From positions 32,376,719 through 32,440,718 of the forward strand of contig OY829541.1 in the NCBI GenBank assembly GCA_963691705.1: a stretch of 64,000 nt of DNA, in the 5' to 3' direction. Position numbers and translations under genes: made by a program. This DNA comes from Viola odorata (Eukaryota > Streptophyta > Magnoliopsida > Malpighiales > Violaceae). Position 1 is the stretch's first letter. Every line of letters begins with the position of its first letter. Under the pieces are notes generated by a model that did not search any database, was not told the origin of the DNA, and worked only from the letters and a program-made list of their open reading frames with translations. Shown here in pieces: positions 30,160 through 43,110 of the stretch.

Positions 30160-31858
30160 ATGTCGGCACCTATACTACTTTCATTTAATATTTTCGGGGG
30201 ACGAAGCTTCGACGATCAGGCCGCACAAGGAGATCTATTGGAACGTGGGTTCGCCCCTAACATCACCACTAAGATCAAAGTAGAAGTCGTGGACTTTGAC
30301 TTAACTAGGATTCGGATGTTGAGAAATGAGTTGACTGAAGACGAAGAGACACAGTTTGAGGGTATTTATGGAAAGCTACTGACCCTAGTTGACGTAAAGA
30401 CTGATTGGGGTTGCATCCGGGCAGCCCTAAAATTTTGGGATCCCTATTATCGGTGCTTCTCTTTCGACAACGAGGTAGACTTGACTCCTACGCTAGAGGA
30501 GTACTCTGCTCTGATGTGCTTCACCTCTCCTATATCGGCCATATACCAGAATGTTCGACTCGACTCCTCGAGTGTCAAAATAAGGCTCGATAAGTTGTTA
30601 GGAATCACTACTAATGTCAGAGAGGGTGACTACTTCTGGTGCTGGTCAGATATTGAGGTGCGCTTTCGATTGTCCAACGGGAAAAAAACGCTTAAGGATT
30701 CTGGCTTTCGCCATTGTAGGATTTTTCCTCTTTCCGAAAATGAGGAATGCCATCGACTTTGCAGCAGCCAACATCTTTTACAAGATGGAAACAAATGCCA
30801 TCAATCCTACAACAGCCATTCTGGTCGAGACCTTTCGCTCCTTGGACTCTTGTCGAAGAAAAGGGAAAGGGAGACTTACCTGTTGCACCCAGTTGTTGAC
30901 AGTATGGTTGGTCAGCCACTTCAAACAGGTTCCTGATCAGACCCTTTTCTTCGCCAGCTATATAAGGTCATGCCCTCTACTCAGGGTTATCAACGCAATG
31001 ACCACGGATAGATGGGCGATGGAAAATAAGGATGTCTGGATCGACCGATTCATAAACCTCTCAGAAGAAGACTTCAGTTGGCACGCTAAATGGCTGCAGA
31101 CTTCCAATCCCATCGTCTGCTGCAGACACTTACCTTGGGTTCCTTTGATCGGAGCATGGGGATGCGCTCACTATTGCCCTGCCCTCGTCCTCAGACAATT
31201 CTGCATCACGCAAATCATTCCAGTGACTTTCGGCATGACGAAATCAGATCTGCCACACACTGGAGAAAATCAGAACATTGAGCTGTACGCCCAAGACTGG
31301 GCCCATCCTTTTTGTCTCAAAGGACACGGCATCCCTGCAACCACAATACCAGAATATCCACAATGGAGGTCGAGACGAGTTAATGGCAATGTCTTACCTC
31401 GCCCTTAAAATCAAAAACCGATGGAAGAAGAAGGGGAATCTCAAGTGGGCAAAGGAATGGATGTCATGGCTTACGCTCAAGTGGTAGAACAGATGCGAGC
31501 AGCGCAAGAAGAACGAGATCTGATGATAGAGGAAAGGGATATGTCCGAAGCACGTCAATGCTACGCAAAAGTCCAGATGAATGAAGTGGACAGGCAGCAC
31601 AAGGATTTCATCCGCGTACAAACAGTACAAAAGAAGGTGGCCCTCAGGGCCTTTAAGGAACGCTTGAGCAGTGAAACTCGCAAAAGAGAAGCATCAAGTG
31701 CCATAATCGAAGACAGGGATTCGACGATAAGGGTTTTGACTACTCGCGCAGACTTGGGAGATAGGAAAAGCCAGGCACTGCAAAGCCGAATTACCGCCTT
31801 AGAGGCTGAGTTAGAGATGAAGAAAGGGGAGTTGGCTTCGATGGAGTACCTTTGGTAG
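30160..31858 (+). pseudogene. ORF1 of the Ogre element (protein upstream of gag)
   Basis: Ogre elements carry an extra ORF of unknown function before gag. The ATG at 30160 starts MSAPILLSFNIFGGRSFDD. The body holds WGCIRAALKFWDPYYRCFSF and VDLTPTLEEYSALM, a pattern found in plant proteins with an Ogre ORF1 or mobile-domain-like region (DUF7745-like by my recollection). A frameshift in the A-run near 30681 moves the rest to another phase (FFLFPKMRNAIDFAAANIF, WLVSHFKQVPDQTLFFASYI). After TAA at 31406 the same phase resumes as a Glu/Arg/Lys-rich coiled coil (31421-31858). The copy is broken by at least one frameshift and one stop. Confidence 0.75.
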
Positions 31859-32684
31859 CAGGACTCTAACGTCCAGGATTGATACCTTCATAGGAAGACT
31901 CAAAAATCGGAAGCCTTTTTTTTATTTTTCATGTAACTAGGACCCCTAATTTCATCTATCTTAGCCATTTTTGATGAATTTAGGTAGTTGGCAAGTTTAC
32001 CATATTTGGTAAACACTTTTTAATAAAGTCGTACTCTTTCGGATATTTATTAAATCGCCTCATCTTTTCCATATCAACTATCCCTCCAATACAAACTAAA
32101 AAAAAAAAAAAAAAACCATCGCAAAACAAAAAGAGAAAATCCCTCCGGGATAAAACACAATCGTCTCACCAAAATTCCAAAAAATCAGAACAAGTATTCA
32201 AAACATCCGAGTCTCGCTCACTCAAGGCCATGTCTTCCTAGTTTATCACAAAAAACTCCAAGTTCATAAAAATATTGTTGTCTCTCCCCTCGGTTGAGTT
32301 TACCAAGCATCAGGCCTTGTATCATCAAAAGCATAGTGTGAAAGAGATCCTCCTAGCATGACGACATTGGTTGCCCCTGCTGATTTGGGTTTCGCTGTTA
32401 GCATCTCAGATTTGCTTCATATCATTGGAATGTATAGAGGCTTCCTTTGTATCTTGTCAACCACTAGGATTCCTCGCCTCTCCGACCGCCCTGAAAATAT
32501 CAAGTGAAAGTATAGCCAGAAAAGCGAATGAGCAATGTGGAGGCCTCGGGATTGCACATCACCTGTATATCCCCACTTGTATTTACTCTTTTCTGTGTTT
32601 TTCCCTTTTTCAAGTTCACTATAGCTCCTCGGAAGCAAGCTACTCCGCACAGGCTCCCTCTAACTAGACTTCAAAAACAAAAAA
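31859..32684 (+). other. Spacer between ORF1 and gag
   Basis: AT-rich, with a poly(A) run near 32099-32116. No gene is supported. Confidence 0.5.
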
Positions 32685-35572
32685 ATGACTGAACCGGCCA
32701 AGACCGATGAAGCACAAATGGCTAGAATCGCAGAGTTAGAGGAGCAAGTTAGGATCACTACTGAAAGAGCCACCAGGGCCGAAAAGGAAAGAGATGAAGC
32801 TGTCACCGAAGTGCCATCGGGTTTTGATCTCCCTCAAACAAAAGGACCTCCCTCTTCGCTCACCGTCGCAGGACCTTCCGTACTCCCACCACTTTCTGGC
32901 CCCCCGAGCCATTGGAGATGGGATAATCCCTTCACTGTACCCACCACTACAAATCCTACAGTTAAGGCGGGTGAAGAGATCTCCCCGTCGCTTCAGCACC
33001 TTTCAATCAACCCTGCTGTGGACCCCAGCAAGAGTCAGGCTCACCTAGAGGCTTTGTATCTCCCTCCTATTCCTCCAAGCACAATTCCCGGACCTGTGGG
33101 AACTCAGCTCCTCACTTTCAACCCAGCACAACCTCAGTTATCATCAGAACCTATGCTGCCCTTCGGTTCTAACCCCATCGGGGCCGAGAAACCGAAAAGT
33201 GACAGACTGAATCTTCTCGAGGAAAGACTCAGAGAAATCGAAGGGGCCGATCCGTTCGATCCCACAGGTCCCGCCAATATGTGCATGGTCCCCGGGATCG
33301 TCATACCTCCGAAGTACAAGATCCCCGACTTTGAAAAGTATACTGGGGTAGAGTGCCCAAAGACCCACCTTAGAGCATATTGCAACAAGATGGCAGAGAT
33401 GATCCACAACGAACCGTTGTTGATCCATCTATTCCGAGAAAGCTTGACCAAGCACGCCCTAACTTGGTATATGGGGCTGGACAGAGCTAGGATCAGGACG
33501 TGGAGAGACCTGTCCGATGCCTTCTACCGACAATATAAATTCAACATGGAGGTGGCTCCTGACCGCGCTGACCTGCAAAATCTGGAAAAGAAAATCGGTG
33601 AGTCCGTGAAGACCTATGCTCAGAGATGGAGAGAGTTGGCTTCGAGAATCTCTCTACCCTTAAGCGACAAGGAACTCTTGTCGATTTTCTTGCACACCTT
33701 CAAAGCTCCCTACTACACCTACCTGATCTCGAACCCCTCAAACAGCTTCTCCGACATGGTCCTAATTGCCGAAAGAGTCGAGAAAGGGATTAAGTCTGAA
33801 TGAATCACGTATCCAACACCAGAGTCTGTACCAAAGAAAGCATCAGTCGTGAAAAGGACGTCGGATTTGTCGCTCCCCAAGCTAATCAGGTGCAGCCGTT
33901 TCTACCACCACCGCCTTATTTATTGCCACCACCGTATCATCCGCCATCACTATATCAACCCACCTCCTTTCCTTTTACTTCACCACCAATTGCTAATATC
34001 CTGCCTCAAAATCCTACACATTTCCCACCACCTCCAGTACAAACATCAAAACCTATGCAACCCAAGCCATATAACCCACCAAAAGACCCAAATAACTAAA
34101 ACACGACCAACAATCGGTGGAACCGAGAACCTCCACCTCCTCTCCCTCTTCCCGCGGGGGAAATCTACAAACATCTCCTGGCGGCCTGACAGATCGTACC
34201 GGTCCCTGCTCAGCCTCAATTGCCTCCTTACCCAAAGTGGTATGATCTCAACGCAAGGTGCGAATATCACGCTGGAGCCTCAGGTCACACTCTGGAAAAT
34301 TGCTTCGCATTCAAGGCAAAAGTCCATCACTTGATCAAAAGTGGATGGGTATCTTTCGAAGGATTAGCAAAAGGACCCAACACATCCACCAACCCTCTCC
34401 CCAATCATTCCCAAGGAAAGGGAGGGGTGAATGCCATCTCGGCAGGAGAAAGCAACGACCGTCTCTCTTCAGCATCAAGTTGGCCACAAGAACAACTTTT
34501 CCAGACCTTAGCTCGAGAGGGATATGTGCCATACGCGAAGAGCAATCCAAGTCACTGCATGTACTGCAAGGGAAGCGACGGTCATAAGATCCAAGGTTGC
34601 GAGTTGTTCGCAGGAAAGGTGAGACAACTCTCGAGTCTCGGAGTAATACAAACCCAAAAAGCGACCCCCGGGGAAGGATCCATCAACACAATCGGAGACA
34701 GATTTCCTATCCCGCATAACGCCAAGGGAACCCTACTCCAAATCGTCCAGAAGAAAGGATCAACTTCATCGTGCAAGCGGTTCTCCGCGCACCGCGACGA
34801 AGGCGACCGCGAGATTGACACCTTGGGCCAACCTTCCAGGAAGTTTGACTACCTCGTCAGGTATTTGGCACCACCCTCCTATTCTAGCACAGTGCCCTTA
34901 CTACCCTCTTGGGAATCCTCAGACTCCGAGTCATACCCTTCACCGACATGGTCGCTTCCTCCGTTTCCGTTGAAAGAGATCTACGCAAGCCTCTTGGCAG
35001 ACGGGCAGATTACACCATCCCCACTCTCACCTCAATCCCTTCCTTACCCTAGCTGGTATAATCCAAAGGTTAGCTGCGAATATCACGCCGGAACCCGAGG
35101 ACACTCCTTGGAAAACTGTTACGACTTTAGAGAGAAGGTCGAGCACCTAACCAAAGAAGGACGAATCTCGTCCAAAGGTTTAACAAGGGGTCCTGATGTG
35201 ACAACCAGTCCTCTACCGCACCATAATCCTGGGATGAGCAACATTTCTTCCATTGGAATTGACATTTCTCACCTGTCGATGGGGGAAGTACCCAATGAAG
35301 AATTGTTCTTCGCATTAGCTAACAACGCATATCTACCATTCCCGGGGAATAGTCAGGCCCAATGCCTATTCTGGCAAGGGGAAAGCAAGCATGACATCCA
35401 GGATTGCAGACTTTTTCAGCAAAAAGTTAAGCAACTCACAACATTCGGGATCATTCAGACCAAAGGGTTTCCCAAGGAGCAATCAACGTCATCGAGGATA
35501 ATCCTCCAGCACTGTATTCCTTCAAATACGTGGCCCAAACAGGAGATACAACCCCTACCCCACGCAAAGTAG
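32685..35572 (+). pseudogene. gag of element D with a duplicated zinc-knuckle module
   Basis: The ATG at 32685 opens a 372-codon frame: a coiled-coil start (AELEEQVRITTERATRAEKE), a Pro/Ser-rich middle and a retrotransposon-gag core (33290-33800, with KIPDFEKYTGVECPKTHLRAY and ALTWYMGLDRARIRTW). A frameshift near 33798 shifts to a second phase: a Pro-rich linker, stops TAA 34097 and TGA 34187, then an open part to 35572. That part has four knuckle-like motifs at 34259, 34556, 35075 and 35363. Motifs 1 and 3 (CEYHAGxxGHxLENC) match each other. So do 2 and 4, but 4 has lost its second Cys (CLFW for CMYC). The 807-816 bp spacing shows a tandem duplication. Confidence 0.85.
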
Positions 35573-37050
35573 TGTTCACATTAGCTGTGAATACTCTCAG
35601 CCGAGACTTACACGCGACCCCCTTCAACTACGGATACACGGTGGTCACCACCCCTCCTGCCATCACATCAACAGGACTCGCTATTGGCGAAGCCTCTCAT
35701 ATCGGGGGCATGACCCACACCGGAAGATGTTACATCTCGGAGGAAGTAGAAAAGCAATGACAGGCCAAAGGAAAAAATCCTACGATTCACGAAGAAACAG
35801 TAGAAGAGACACAAGGTTTGAGCAAGCCTGTAACCGAGGACGAGACAGTCGAGTTCCTCAAGATCATGAAACAGAGCGAGTTCAGCATCATCGAACAGCT
35901 AAGGAAAACCCCAGCTCGCATCTCCATCATGGAGCTGATCCTTACTTCAGAGCCACATCGCCAAGCTCTCTTGAAAGTCTTGAAGCACGCCTTCGTGACT
36001 AAGGATATCACCATGAAAGGAGTGGAAAACCTCATCGAAAGAATTCAAGCCTTAAGCAGCATTTTCTTCTCAGAAGGAGAGATCGACCCCTCAGGAAGAG
36101 ATCGCAACAAGGCCCTATATATCACGGTAGAATGTAAGGGACACGTCATAGCAAAGGCCCTAATCGACAATGGGTCCGCACTTAATGTCATGCCTAGGCA
36201 TGTCCTCGAACAACTGCCGGTCGATTCCTCTCTCATGAAATCTAGCGGAATGATGGCTAGGGCTTTCGATGGCACCACTCGAGAGATCATCGGGAACATA
36301 GAGTTGGATATGGTCATCGGGCCCCACACTTTCGCCTTGACATTCCAGATTATGGAAATCCAACCCGCTTACAGCATGCTTCTAGGACGGCCTTGGATCC
36401 ATTTAGCGGGAGCCGTCCCCTCTTCCCTGTATCAGTGCCTCAAATACGTCAAGGACAATGCCCTCGTCACAATAAAGGCAGAAGAGGCCTTGATCTTGGC
36501 CAAGCATGCATCCATGCCTTACATCGAAACTGCCGAAACCTTGGAGAGTTCCTTCCAAGCCTTTGAAATCGTCAACTTGGATTGGATCGAGGAGGGATCC
36601 CCCATTTGCGAAACCTCGAAATCTGGGATAGCCGAAACAACCACTAAGTCAACACTAGAGGGAAGCTTCCAATTAGGAAAACGGCTCGGGGCCGAGTTAC
36701 AAGGATCAAAAGGTTGGGCGCCTCCGAAGAGCTTCGGAGACCAATTTGGGTTAGGATACCAACCCAGCAAGGCCGATTTCACTAGGATTGCCTAAGAAAA
36801 GAAAGAAAAACAGCTAGCTAAGCTATTTGGACGTTCTACGCCAGAGGGCAAAATGCCGATTCCCCATATCAGAACCACGTTCCCCTTCGCCGCTGAAACC
36901 ATCAATGAAAATCCAATCAGGGTATCAGACCTCCGTATCTGCACTCTAGGAGAAGAAGAATCGTCGCCTGGTTCAGTCATTTTTGTTAAGAATTCAGGGG
37001 AGTGTGTGTGCAACTGGACCATCACCATGTTTCCAGATGTCTCTCCGTAA
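35573..37050 (+). pseudogene. Protease region of element D
   Basis: One phase (from about 35530) runs through TGA at 35758-35760 and then a 325-codon open part. A helical stretch (EFLKIMKQSEFSIIEQL and ISIMELILTSEPHRQALL) precedes the aspartic protease: ALIDNGSALNVMP, with the Asp codon at 36166-36168, and MLLGRPWIH. The same phase passes TAA at 36793 and continues (FGRSTPEGKMPIPHIRTT) to TAA at 37048. The active-site D-N-G is the Tat-type form. Confidence 0.87.
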
Positions 37051-37195
37051 TTTCTCCTTTTGAAAAATATATATGTTTTTGGCCCGTTTTCTTACGAAAA
37101 CATTTTTTTAGGGACTCATGTTCCCTTTTGTTAAAAATCAATATATATGCAAATTTTCATTTTACGCATCTCTTTTTTCGCACTTTTAATTTCAG
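37051..37195 (+). other. Probable Ogre intron between PR and RT
   Basis: An AT- and T-rich non-coding stretch ends in ttttaatttcag (acceptor AG at 37194-37195), directly before ATG GTG-like coding of the RT part (ATG 37197). Ogre elements are known to have a spliced intron between protease and RT. The donor cannot be fixed from sequence alone and may be upstream of 37051. Confidence 0.55.
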
Positions 37196-37196
37196 G

Positions 37197-39441
37197 ATGA
37201 GTGTTAGTTCGGATTGTCTTGATAAAACCTATGTCTTTACTGGCGAAGAAATCATCGCTACGACCGAAGACAAGGCCGAAGTCTCCGACGAACTGGCCCG
37301 TTTACTAGAAAGTTCAGAGAAGGAAATAACCCCTCATCAGGAGGAATTGGACGAAGTAAACTTGGGGGCAAGCAACGAGAATCAAAAACTGGTCAAGATC
37401 GGAACTACCCTGGATACGACTCAGAGAGAAAGGTTGATTTCTCTCCTCAAGGACTGCTCCGATGTATTCGAATGGTCATACGCCGACATGCCAGGTCTTG
37501 ATCCCGGGATAGTTGAGCATCGTATTCCGTTAAAACCTGAGTTTAAGCCTGTCAAGCAAAAACTTCGGAGGATGCATCCAGACATCCTGCTGAAAATCAA
37601 AGAAGAAGTTACCAAGCAACTAGACGCGGATTTTTTGAGAGTTGCCGAGTACCCAGAATGGATCGCCAACATAGTGCCAGTGCCTAAGAAAGATGGGAAG
37701 GTTCGCATGTGCGTGGACTTCCAGGATCTTAATCGAGCCAACCCTAAGGACGACTTCCCTCTTCCCCATATCGACATCTTGGTCGATAGTGCCGCCAAAA
37801 ATGACATGTTCTCTTTCATGGACGGATTCTCGGGGTACAATCAGATCAAGATGGCACCCGACCTTCATCACGCCTTGGGGAACTTTCTGCTACAAAGTGA
37901 TGCCCTTCGGATTAAAAAATGCAGGAGCCACGTACCAACGTGATGCCGTCACCCTTTTCCATGACATGATGCATAAAGAATTGGAAATATATGTCGACGA
38001 CATGATAGCCAAATCTCGTGGCACGCAAGATCATGTAGACATCCCGAAGAAGGTGTTTGAAAGGTTGAGGCAATTTCGGCTACGGCTAAACCCAGCTAAG
38101 TGCACCTTCGGAGTGATCTCCGGGAAGTTGTTAGGATTCATCGTCAGCAACAAAGGCATAGAAGTGGATCCTGATAAGATAAAAGCAATTCAAGAGCTAC
38201 CCGCTCCCAGCACCGAAACAGAAGTGCGAAGCTTCTTAGGACGCATCAACTACATCGCTCGCTTTATCAGCCAGTTAACACTTACTTGCGAGCCGATGTT
38301 CAAAATGCTAAGGAAACACGGAGATGCAGAATGGGACGAAGACTGCCAGGAAGCCTTCGAGAAAATCAAGACATATCTGCAAAACCCACCGGTACTAGTT
38401 CCTTCGACGCCAGGACGGCCATTGCTCATGTATATGACAGTCACGGCTAGCGCCATGGGTTGCGTTTTGGGACAGCACGACGAGTCCGGAAGGCATGAAC
38501 AAGCCATCTACTACCTCAGTAAAAAAATCAACGAATGTGAGATGCGCTACTCTATGTTGGAACGAACTTGTTGCGCCCTAGCATAGTGCGCCCGAAGGCT
38601 CCGGCAGTACATGTTGTATTACACGACTTGGCTAATCTCTCGCATGGATCCCTTGAAATACATCTTCTAAAAGCCGTACCTGTCAAGTCGCATTTGTAGA
38701 TGGCAAGTCTTATTAGCTGAGCATGAGATCATCTATGTGACCCGGAAAGCGGTTAAAGCAAGCGCCCTCGCCGATCATTTGGCTGATCATGCCTCGGACG
38801 AGTATGAGTCATTGAGCTTCGACTTCCCCGATGAGGACATCATAATGATTGAAGACGAGATCACAGAAGATCTTCGAGATGACTGGTGGACCATTTTCTT
38901 TGACGGTGCTGTGAACCTCTCGGGCAAGGGAGTGGGAGCCGTGGTCATAGCCCCAGATGGCCGTCAATTCCCCATAGCATGCAAATTGAACTTCCCATGC
39001 ACCAATAACATCACCGAGTATGAGGCATGAATCAGCGGTCTGACAGCAGCCATCGACTTAAAAGTAAAAAAGCTCTGAATCTTCAGCGATTCAGCACTCG
39101 TCATCTATCAAGCCCAAGATCTATGGCAGACACGGGATTCCAAGCTCATCCCTTATCAAAGGCTACTTACCCAACTCACACGGGAATTCGAGGAAACCGA
39201 GTTCGACAAAGAAAAGAACCGCTTCGCGGACGCATTAGCCACGTTGGCATCGATGTTCAAATTAGAGTGCGGGGTAATGCTTCAGCCATTGAGGGTGGAA
39301 GTAAAGGAAAATCCGGCGTGCTGTGTTGTCCTAGAAGAAGAACCAGATGGGAATCCGTGGTTCTATGACTTAGTACAATTCATCAGAAACCCGGAGTATC
39401 CACCGGGGGAAGCCGGGTTAGCAAGAAGACCCTTCAGCGTT
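37197..39441 (+). pseudogene. Reverse transcriptase and RNase H of element D
   Basis: It starts MSVSSDCLDKTYVF. RT motifs: ADMPGLDPGIVEHRIPLK, VRMCVDFQDLNRANPKDDF, FMDGFSGYNQIKMAP (first Asp), then a short deletion with frameshift near 37865-37880, MPFGLKNAGATYQR and YVDD at 37990-38001. The connection and first RNase H follow (GRINYIARFISQL, YYLSKKINECEMRYSMLE). The second RNase H starts WWTIFFDGAVNLSGKG and reaches NITEYEA, but stops at 38584, about 38668, 39028 and 39076 break it. The last phase ends at TAG 39442. Non-functional. Confidence 0.88.
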
Positions 39442-39500
39442 TAGCGCTAGACTTCTACCTCGACGGTGAAGTTCTATATAAAAGGAGAGCTGATGGAGCT

Positions 39501-40604
39501 TTGCTTCGCTGCGTCACCATGGCCGAGGCAAAAAGAATCATAACGGAAATCCACGAAGGGGTTTGTTCCATACACGCAAGTGGGTACATGATGGCCAGAC
39601 AGATAATGAGACAAGGTTATTTTTGGCTCACCATCGAACGAGATTGCATCAGCTATTGTCGGAAGTGCCACAAATGTCAAATCTACGCGGACCATCTCCA
39701 TGTCCCTCCAGCCCCTCTCTTCAGCATGACATCGCCTTAGCCTTTCGCGATGTGGGGAATCGACATCATCGGCCAAATTCATCCAACAACCTCTAATGGC
39801 CATCGCTTTATCCTCGTAGCAATCGACTACTTCACCAAATGGGTAGAGGCCACCTCTTACTCCAACATCACTCAGAAAACGACCATGCGATTCATTGAGA
39901 GAAATATCATTTGTCGTCACGGGGTCCCAGAGACCATCATCACCGACAACGGCACCAATCTCAACGGAAAAATGATCGACGATCTTTGCCAACGTTGAAA
40001 GGTGAAGCACTGGAACTCGTCACCATATCGACCAAAAATGAATGGCGCAGTCGAAGCAGCAAACAAAAACCTGAAGAGGATCATCCAAAAGATGGTAATC
40101 ACTCACAAAGATTGGCATGACATGCTTCCCTTCGCACTGCATGCTTACCGAATAGCAACCCGTACATCCACGGGGGCAACTCCCTACTCATTAGTTTACG
40201 GCATGGAAGTCGTAATTCCCCTTGAGGTAGAAATCCCTTCTCTCAGAATCCTGGCAGAGTCTGAAGTAGAAGAATCAGATTGGGCAAGAGTGAGGTACGA
40301 GCAGTTGAACCTCCTTCCCGAAAAGCGCTTGGCCGCTATCTGCCATGCGCAATTATATCAGCAAAGAATGGCCAACGCTTATAACAAGAAAGTGCGACCT
40401 CGCAAGTTCGAGGCTGGGGATTTAGTGCTGAAGAAAATTCTCCCTCATCAGGAGGCCAGTCAAGGAAAGTGGGCCCTAAGGTACGAGGGCCCATATCTGG
40501 TCAAAAGTGCATTTTCAGGGGGTGCCCTAATGCTAACCAACATGGATGGAGACGATCTCCCAAGACCGGTAAATGTCGATGCAGTCAAGAGATACTTCGC
40601 CTAA
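39501..40604 (+). pseudogene. Integrase of element D
   Basis: The zinc domain shows EIHEGVCSIHASG and CRKCHKCQIY (HHCC). The core has MWGIDIIGQIH (Asp), ETIITDNGTNLNGK (Asp) and SSPYRPKMNGAVEAANK (Glu). The C-terminus has PYLVKSAFSGGALML and ends VDAVKRYFA. One phase throughout, interrupted by TAG 39738-39740 and TGA 39996-39998. There is no chromodomain. Confidence 0.9.
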
Positions 40605-42167
40605 AGCATCGCGAATAGAGCGTCCGGTCAGCCAAAGACATAGGGTTTTATCATGACAATCTAGCACAAACATTTGTCCTAAAATTAATAAAATAAGTTT
40701 TTTCAAGAGATGCTCGTTATTTTAAAAATTTGTTGTCCCTTTCTTTTTCTTAAAATTGTGAGATGACAAAAGGAGGCATGGCATAGATGGCTCCCCAGGA
40801 GTAGCTCGGGACGTAAGACGTGTCACTTGGACTAACGCCACTAATCAATCTTCAGTTTTGCAGGGACGTAAGGTCTCACGCCTCAGCTCGTCATCACGAT
40901 AGAACCAGAGAGTTTCGCTCGTAGGAGCTGTTAAATTGCCGCAGCAGGCCACCTTCAAGAGCGAATCAGGAAAGATTTTAAGACAAACCATCACCATCTA
41001 AAGTAAAATTTATTTTCCTCGCAGTACTACCAGCGCAACCGACATCGCAAACAACCGGTCTCAAAGGACTAAATGCTGGACCAAAGTCACAAAGCCCACC
41101 CTACGCCGGCCGAGCTGTCGGAACACTAGCAACATCGGCTCCCATCTCCGATTCACCTATTCGGAGGGGCTCATCACCAAAATGCCATGGTCGCCCAGCG
41201 CACCCTTGCAGGCAACAACTCTGGGAAAAAGCACGACAAAAAGCTGTCCTCCTAAGAGCACCATCAACATACTTAATACGGTCTTGTTCAAGACGTTTCC
41301 CAACGTCCGCACCATGATCAACACGGTGAAGATCAATCCTTTAATTAAGGGACAGCCAGGCTGCAAGAATCACCCACGCCAAGGCAAGAGCTGTGGCAAA
41401 GCATCTAAAAACAAAGCTATCATCAACCAACATCCGACACAAGTCGCACTCAGCGACCCACGGGTGGCCCGACCAAAAGGGAGAGCTTTAAAACTTATCA
41501 ATCACATTACTTTTGCTAAAAATTGTCTTGCATTTACTCCTCATTTGTGCTCGCCATATCTTTTTCAGGGACTGGGTCACCTCCATTTGTTGCCTGTAAA
41601 AGAACGGTAAGCATACGCCCTTGCAGCCCCGCTGCACATCACGGGGACAGAGAGTTTTCCCCTTTATCCCCGAGCAATCACGAAGCCCATCAACGAAGAT
41701 CTAGCAAGGACCTGTAAGCAAATGGACCGAATACAGATCTCGTCCTTACTACGGCTCGGATCGGCGGTTCCCGCAAAGCAGTTGAAAAAGAAACCAATCA
41801 GCACATCAAAGCAAAGCATCCCAGCACCGGGACCACTTCATAGGCACCCTCGAAAAGTCATGTTAAAGGAAGGGAGAATCCCTGAACTTATCTCATTTTT
41901 GTTTTCAAATCAATTTCCCTTTCCGTTGTCCCCTCTGCATCTCACAGGAACTGGAAGCATCTCGTTGTCATCCGCGTGAAGCTTGTGGAAGACGCCCTTG
42001 CAGTCCCGCTGCACAATTCAGGGGAGTCCATCTTTCTTTCCCCTTTTATTTAAAATTGTTTTCATTCTTACTCGCTTTGTTAGCTCTAAGTCGAGTACGG
42101 TCGTCTGACCCACTGGGGGCAACCTTAGGTTCTCATTAGAACGTTGCAAATAAGTCGTCCCCCACAT
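40605..42167 (+). other. 3' UTR of element D, first part, no gene
   Basis: Short open frames here lack any family signal. An imperfect repeat, cttgcagYcccgctgcac followed by a G/T-rich stretch and cccctttt, occurs near 41620 and 41997. Confidence 0.5.
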
Positions 42168-42312
42168 CTAGCAATCAAAGCGTCTAGCAATCAAACCATC
42201 TAGCGATCAAACCGTCTAGCAATCAAACGTCTAGCAATCAAACCGTCTAGCAATCAAACCATCTAGCAATCAAATGTCTAGCAATCAAACCATCCAGCAA
42301 TCAAACCATCAA
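42168..42312. repeat. Short tandem repeat (tctagcaatcaaaccg), about nine copies
   Basis: Units of 15-17 bp, tctagcaatcaaa plus ccg/ccat/cg, run almost head to tail in the 3' UTR of D. Confidence 0.85.
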
Positions 42313-42959
42313 TCAGTCAAAAATCAAAAATCAATCAAAATCCCTCTTTAGCCCGGCTAAAACAAAAGCATACTACTCTCATAAGCATTTTCATGCATCG
42401 CATAGTTTAGGAATATTCAATCCCTCTGTTAAATCAAGCATCTATCCAAATTACGTGCCATGCATGATATTACCTGTTTGCTCTTATATACACGGTTTGC
42501 TCCGACGTAAGCAGTCACAAACAAATCCCGGTAAGCATTTTTGAGCCATCGCGGCGTATCCTTCATGAGTGTAAGAGCCTGACTAGGTACTAGTTGAGTT
42601 CACATAATATCCAGGGTACATGCGCCATTAGACATGGGATAGCTATAAAATGACGTGGGACTTTTACGATTTTCTCCCCTTTCTTTCGTTTCTTCCCTCT
42701 TGCCACCATATATGTCATCACTCCCCCAAATCGTCAATATCACTCATACCCCCGGAGCCAAAGAGCAGTTTCAGCTAAAATTGCCAGCCGGAAGTAAAAG
42801 CACGCCAAGTTCAAGTTCACGATGAAGGAGACGGAAAAGGTCACCAGGAGATCGCTAAGGACTATCACCGAAGAAGCAGCAACGACGAAGGCCGAGGCCT
42901 CAAGACAAAAGGGGAAGAGATCAAGGCGAAGGTTGTGCTTGCTCTGCTCTATTGTATTT

Positions 42960-43110
42960 CAAATCAAATCAAAAAGGGGGAATAAAAAAATTAAAAAAAA
43001 AAGAGAAAAAGAAAAGAAAAGAAAAAAAGAAAAAGAAAAGAATAAAAAAGAAGAAAAGAAAAGAGAGAGGGGAAAAGGGAAAAGAAAAGAAAAGAAAGAA
43101 AATGCTCAGA
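42960..43110 (+). repeat. Purine-rich tract in the 3' UTR of D
   Basis: Nearly pure A/G run (aaaaagagaaaaag-type). The Lys/Glu-rich frames are compositional. Just downstream (43170-43340), ggcccaaggc and actcgagRaatctcaaag words repeat two or three times. Confidence 0.7.

Noticed and set aside
41182..41979. Open frames in the 3' UTR of element D
   Set aside because: There is no motif, no conserved start and no relation to known Ogre proteins.
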